Source: a bacterium (GTDB lineage: Bacteria > Patescibacteriota > Gracilibacteria > JAUYGZ01). From it: a stretch of DNA of 40,911 nucleotides. Where the stretch lies: positions 1 through 40,911 of the forward strand of contig JAUYGZ010000015.1 in the NCBI GenBank assembly GCA_030690415.1, read 5' to 3'. The notes under the pieces were generated by a model that did no database searches, was not told the DNA's origin, and worked only from the letters and a program-made list of their open reading frames with translations. Positions 39,429 to 40,911 of this stretch are shown here, one piece after another. Both the position numbers and the translations under genes were made by a program. The stretch's first letter is position 1. Each line of letters opens with the position of its first letter.

Positions 39429-40253
39429 TCACAAGGGACTCTCAATCCGCACCAAGGACTGATTCGAAACCTGAGTATAAATCTGTGTCGTCCGAATATT
39501 GGAATGACCCAGGAGAGACTGAACATAGCGAAGGTTCGTCCCCCTCTCAATGAGGTGTGTCGCGAAACTATGTCGAAGAGCATGAAATCCAACAGTCTTC
39601 CGAATTCCAGCGGATTCCACAGCTCTGGAAAAGACTTTTTGAAGAGTTCGGGTAGTCAGTCTCCCGGCTCGTTCACTCTCAAAGACAACGTCAGAAAAGT
39701 GTTTCCGATTCGTATAAAGCAAGAGTTCATCCTTCAATCGTGCCGGCAACAGCGTCTGACGATCCTTAGCGCCCTTTGATTGAACAATCCGAATCAAGTT
39801 TCTCTCAAAATCCAAATCCCCTCCTCTCAGTTTCACCACTTCGCTGACTCGTAGACCAGCCCCATACGCCAGAGCGATCATAAGCCGATGCTTGCGATTC
39901 CGAATCTGATCTAAAATACGGCTGATTTCAGGATGTGACAAAACTACAGGGAGCCTTACCGCGCGCTTCGCGCTCGGGATTTCAACCTTGACGGAACGAT
40001 TTAAGACCAGCTTCGCAAAAGACTCAAACGACATTTTATAAATTCTCAAAGTAGAAGCGGCATAGTTCAGCTCAAGATGCCTCCTCAAGACAAAAGTACG
40101 GAGCAGCTCCGGGACAAACTCCTGGATATCATGAACTCTCAAAAATGCCCTGACACAAGTCAGATAAGCTCGAACAGTCTTGGGGCTCTTCTTCCTAAAC
40201 AACAATTCCTCACGAAATTTCTTCTCACACTCTTCATTCATCATAGTATTCAT
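39429..40253 (-). CDS. Tyrosine recombinase (XerC/XerD-like)
   Basis: All catalytic positions are visible: R in GAGLRVSEVVKL, K in KGAKDRQTLL, H-x-x-R in HALRHSFATHL, H in LLGHSNIRTTQ and the nucleophile Y in IYTQVSNQ. An N-terminal SAM-like core-binding domain precedes the catalytic domain. The ATG at 40253 is chosen; ATGs at 40244 and 40241 are possible. At about 274 residues it is slightly shorter than XerD. It could be the chromosome dimer-resolution recombinase or an island integrase; no dif-like site was found in the window. Confidence 0.9.
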   Translation of the reverse strand: MNTMMNEECEKKFREELLFRKKSPKTVRAYLTCVRAFLRVHDIQEFVPELLRTFVLRRHLELNYAASTLRIYKMSFESFAKLVLNRSVKVEIPSAKRAVRLPVVLSHPEISRILDQIRNRKHRLMIALAYGAGLRVSEVVKLRGGDLDFERNLIRIVQSKGAKDRQTLLPARLKDELLLYTNRKHFSDVVFESERAGRLTTRTLQKVFSRAVESAGIRKTVGFHALRHSFATHLIERGTNLRYVQSLLGHSNIRTTQIYTQVSNQSLVRIESPL

Positions 40254-40286
40254 CAAAAAACACAAATCGATTTTCTTTTACGCCGG

Positions 40287-40338
40287 GTTCAGATATCATG
40301 CAAGTAATGAGTGTTGACAGGAAGAGAGTTCAGATATC
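40287..40338. repeat. Direct repeat GTTCAGATATC upstream of the recombinase gene
   Basis: GTTCAGATATC occurs at 40287-40297 and 40328-40338 (41-bp offset, about four helical turns), with TTGACA at 40314-40319 between them. The repeats may be operator sites for the recombinase promoter or for a rightward transcript. Confidence 0.5.
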
Positions 40339-40453
40339 CAGGAGATCTGTGACATCCGCCTTCTTCTTTTTTGTATTTTTTACTCTGCTTTTTAAGGGTG
40401 CAATAAGGAATTTTGGACAGGATTTTTTCTTATTTATATGAGGGTTTTTTGGA

Positions 40454-40495
40454 TTTCACTCGCTCACCGAAAACGCGAGTGAAAGGCTTTTTCTT
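40454..40495 (+). terminator. Strong hairpin with T-rich tail in the gap before the type IIG gene
   Basis: TTTCACTCGC (40454-40463) pairs with GCGAGTGAAA (40475-40484) around an 11-nt loop and is followed by GGCTTTTTCTT, so it would terminate rightward transcription. No coding gene on the plus strand precedes it in the 40254-40592 gap. The gap otherwise holds T-rich sequence, the GTTCAGATATC repeats and a TATGAT (40571-40576) that may be the -10 of the next gene. Confidence 0.6.
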
Positions 40496-40592
40496 ATTTT
40501 CAGAAGTTAATGGTACTCAACTAGAGAAAATTAAGAAATAATTAACAATAGCTTTTCATTTCCCAATCGTTATGATGGGAATGCTTTTTTGA

Positions 40593-40911
40593 ATGAATAT
40601 GAGCACTTTGGCAGTAAAACCAGATTCCCAGCAGGGAGTTGCTTCGTATGTGACAGCTTTGGTAAACAAATTCAGCACGGAACATGCTCGTGAGCATGCA
40701 TATCGACCAGCATTTGAGGATCTCATAAAAGTCATCGATCCCTTGCTCCAGTCCATAAATGATCCGAAGAAATCTGAACATGGCGCTCCGGATTTCATTT
40801 TTATGCGAAAGCAGCTCATTGCTGGATATGCTGAAACAAAAGATGTGAATATCAACCTTGATAAGGTAGAAAAAAGCGAACAGCTAGAACGATACTTTGG
40901 ATATTCAAATC
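40593..40911 (+). CDS. Type IIG restriction-modification enzyme, N-terminal fragment (cut by window end)
   Basis: The frame is open from ATG 40593 (or 40599) to the window end, about 106 codons. AYRPAFEDLIKVI, then GAPDFIFMRKQLIAGYAETKD, and LDKVEKSEQLERYF correspond to the N-terminal PD-(D/E)xK nuclease part of Eco57I-like fused restriction-methylation enzymes; the catalytic residues are PD and E-T-K. The methyltransferase and specificity parts would lie beyond the window. A TGA stop precedes the ATG at once, fixing the start. It shares the accessory end with toxin-antitoxin pairs and a recombinase. Confidence 0.85.
   Translation, partial: MNMSTLAVKPDSQQGVASYVTALVNKFSTEHAREHAYRPAFEDLIKVIDPLLQSINDPKKSEHGAPDFIFMRKQLIAGYAETKDVNINLDKVEKSEQLERYFGYSN

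Noticed and set aside
39429-40592. dif site near the tyrosine recombinase
   Set aside because: No 28-bp sequence with two partly palindromic 11-bp arms like known dif sites was found; the GTTCAGATATC repeats are direct, not inverted.

Overview
The window reads as chromosome of a small-genome bacterium, most likely of the Patescibacteria (CPR), with Peregrinibacteria/Peribacteria-like lineages as a tentative best fit. The reasons are a DUF4012 membrane protein paired with a FemAB-like transferase, very tight gene packing, near-absence of Shine-Dalgarno sequences, a secreted protein with a sorting-like C-terminus, and a gene set of core machinery with few biosynthetic pathways. TGA is used as a normal stop codon (for example rpe and rsmA), which argues against the code-25 Gracilibacteria and Absconditabacteria. 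Lineage is an inference without rRNA in the window.

Layout. 1-3608: tRNA-Lys with a 42-bp tandem repeat at its 3' end, then DUF4012 and FemAB genes and a small membrane protein. 3609-6112 (minus): mraY-rpe-rsmA. 6188-7279: a secreted, C-terminally anchored surface protein. 7276-9638 (minus): the classical rpmH-rnpA-yidC-jag cluster. 9704-10860 (minus): a monocistronic gene for a duplicated bacterial histone-fold protein, and a DUF2238 membrane protein. 10951-11152: tRNA-Ser followed by a palindromic insert that duplicates the tRNA 3' end. 11211-19831 (plus): PurM-like protein, class I glutamine amidotransferase, nadA, M16 peptidase, two unrecognised large proteins (one built of two kinds of tandem repeat, one acidic), and ndk. 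19828-35975 (minus): a long co-directional run with mthfs, dnaX, comM/yifB, rseP, frr, asparaginase, the methyl-cycle set (adenosine kinase, ahcY, metK) interrupted by a four-helix-bundle gene in heptamer repeats, ruvX, rplI, a peptide-binding protein carrying a RodZ-type domain insertion, secG, a small holin-like membrane protein, ruvC and nadK. 36272-38035: aspS. 38097-40911: an accessory end with a RelBE-like toxin-antitoxin pair, a nucleotidyltransferase/HI0074-like pair, a tyrosine recombinase and the start of a type IIG restriction-modification enzyme.

Genes that work together: MetK, AhcY and the PfkB kinase make SAM, hydrolyse SAH and phosphorylate the adenosine released. YidC, SecG and RseP serve membrane protein handling. 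RuvC, RuvX, DnaX and ComM serve DNA metabolism. MraY and FemAB serve peptidoglycan. The most notable observations are the tandem histone-fold doublet, the two-gene repeat/acidic protein module, the RodZ-C (DUF4115-like) domain inside a peptide-binding protein, the degenerate 7- and 9-bp tandem repeats that run directly into start codons, and palindromic or hairpin units that duplicate tRNA 3' ends.
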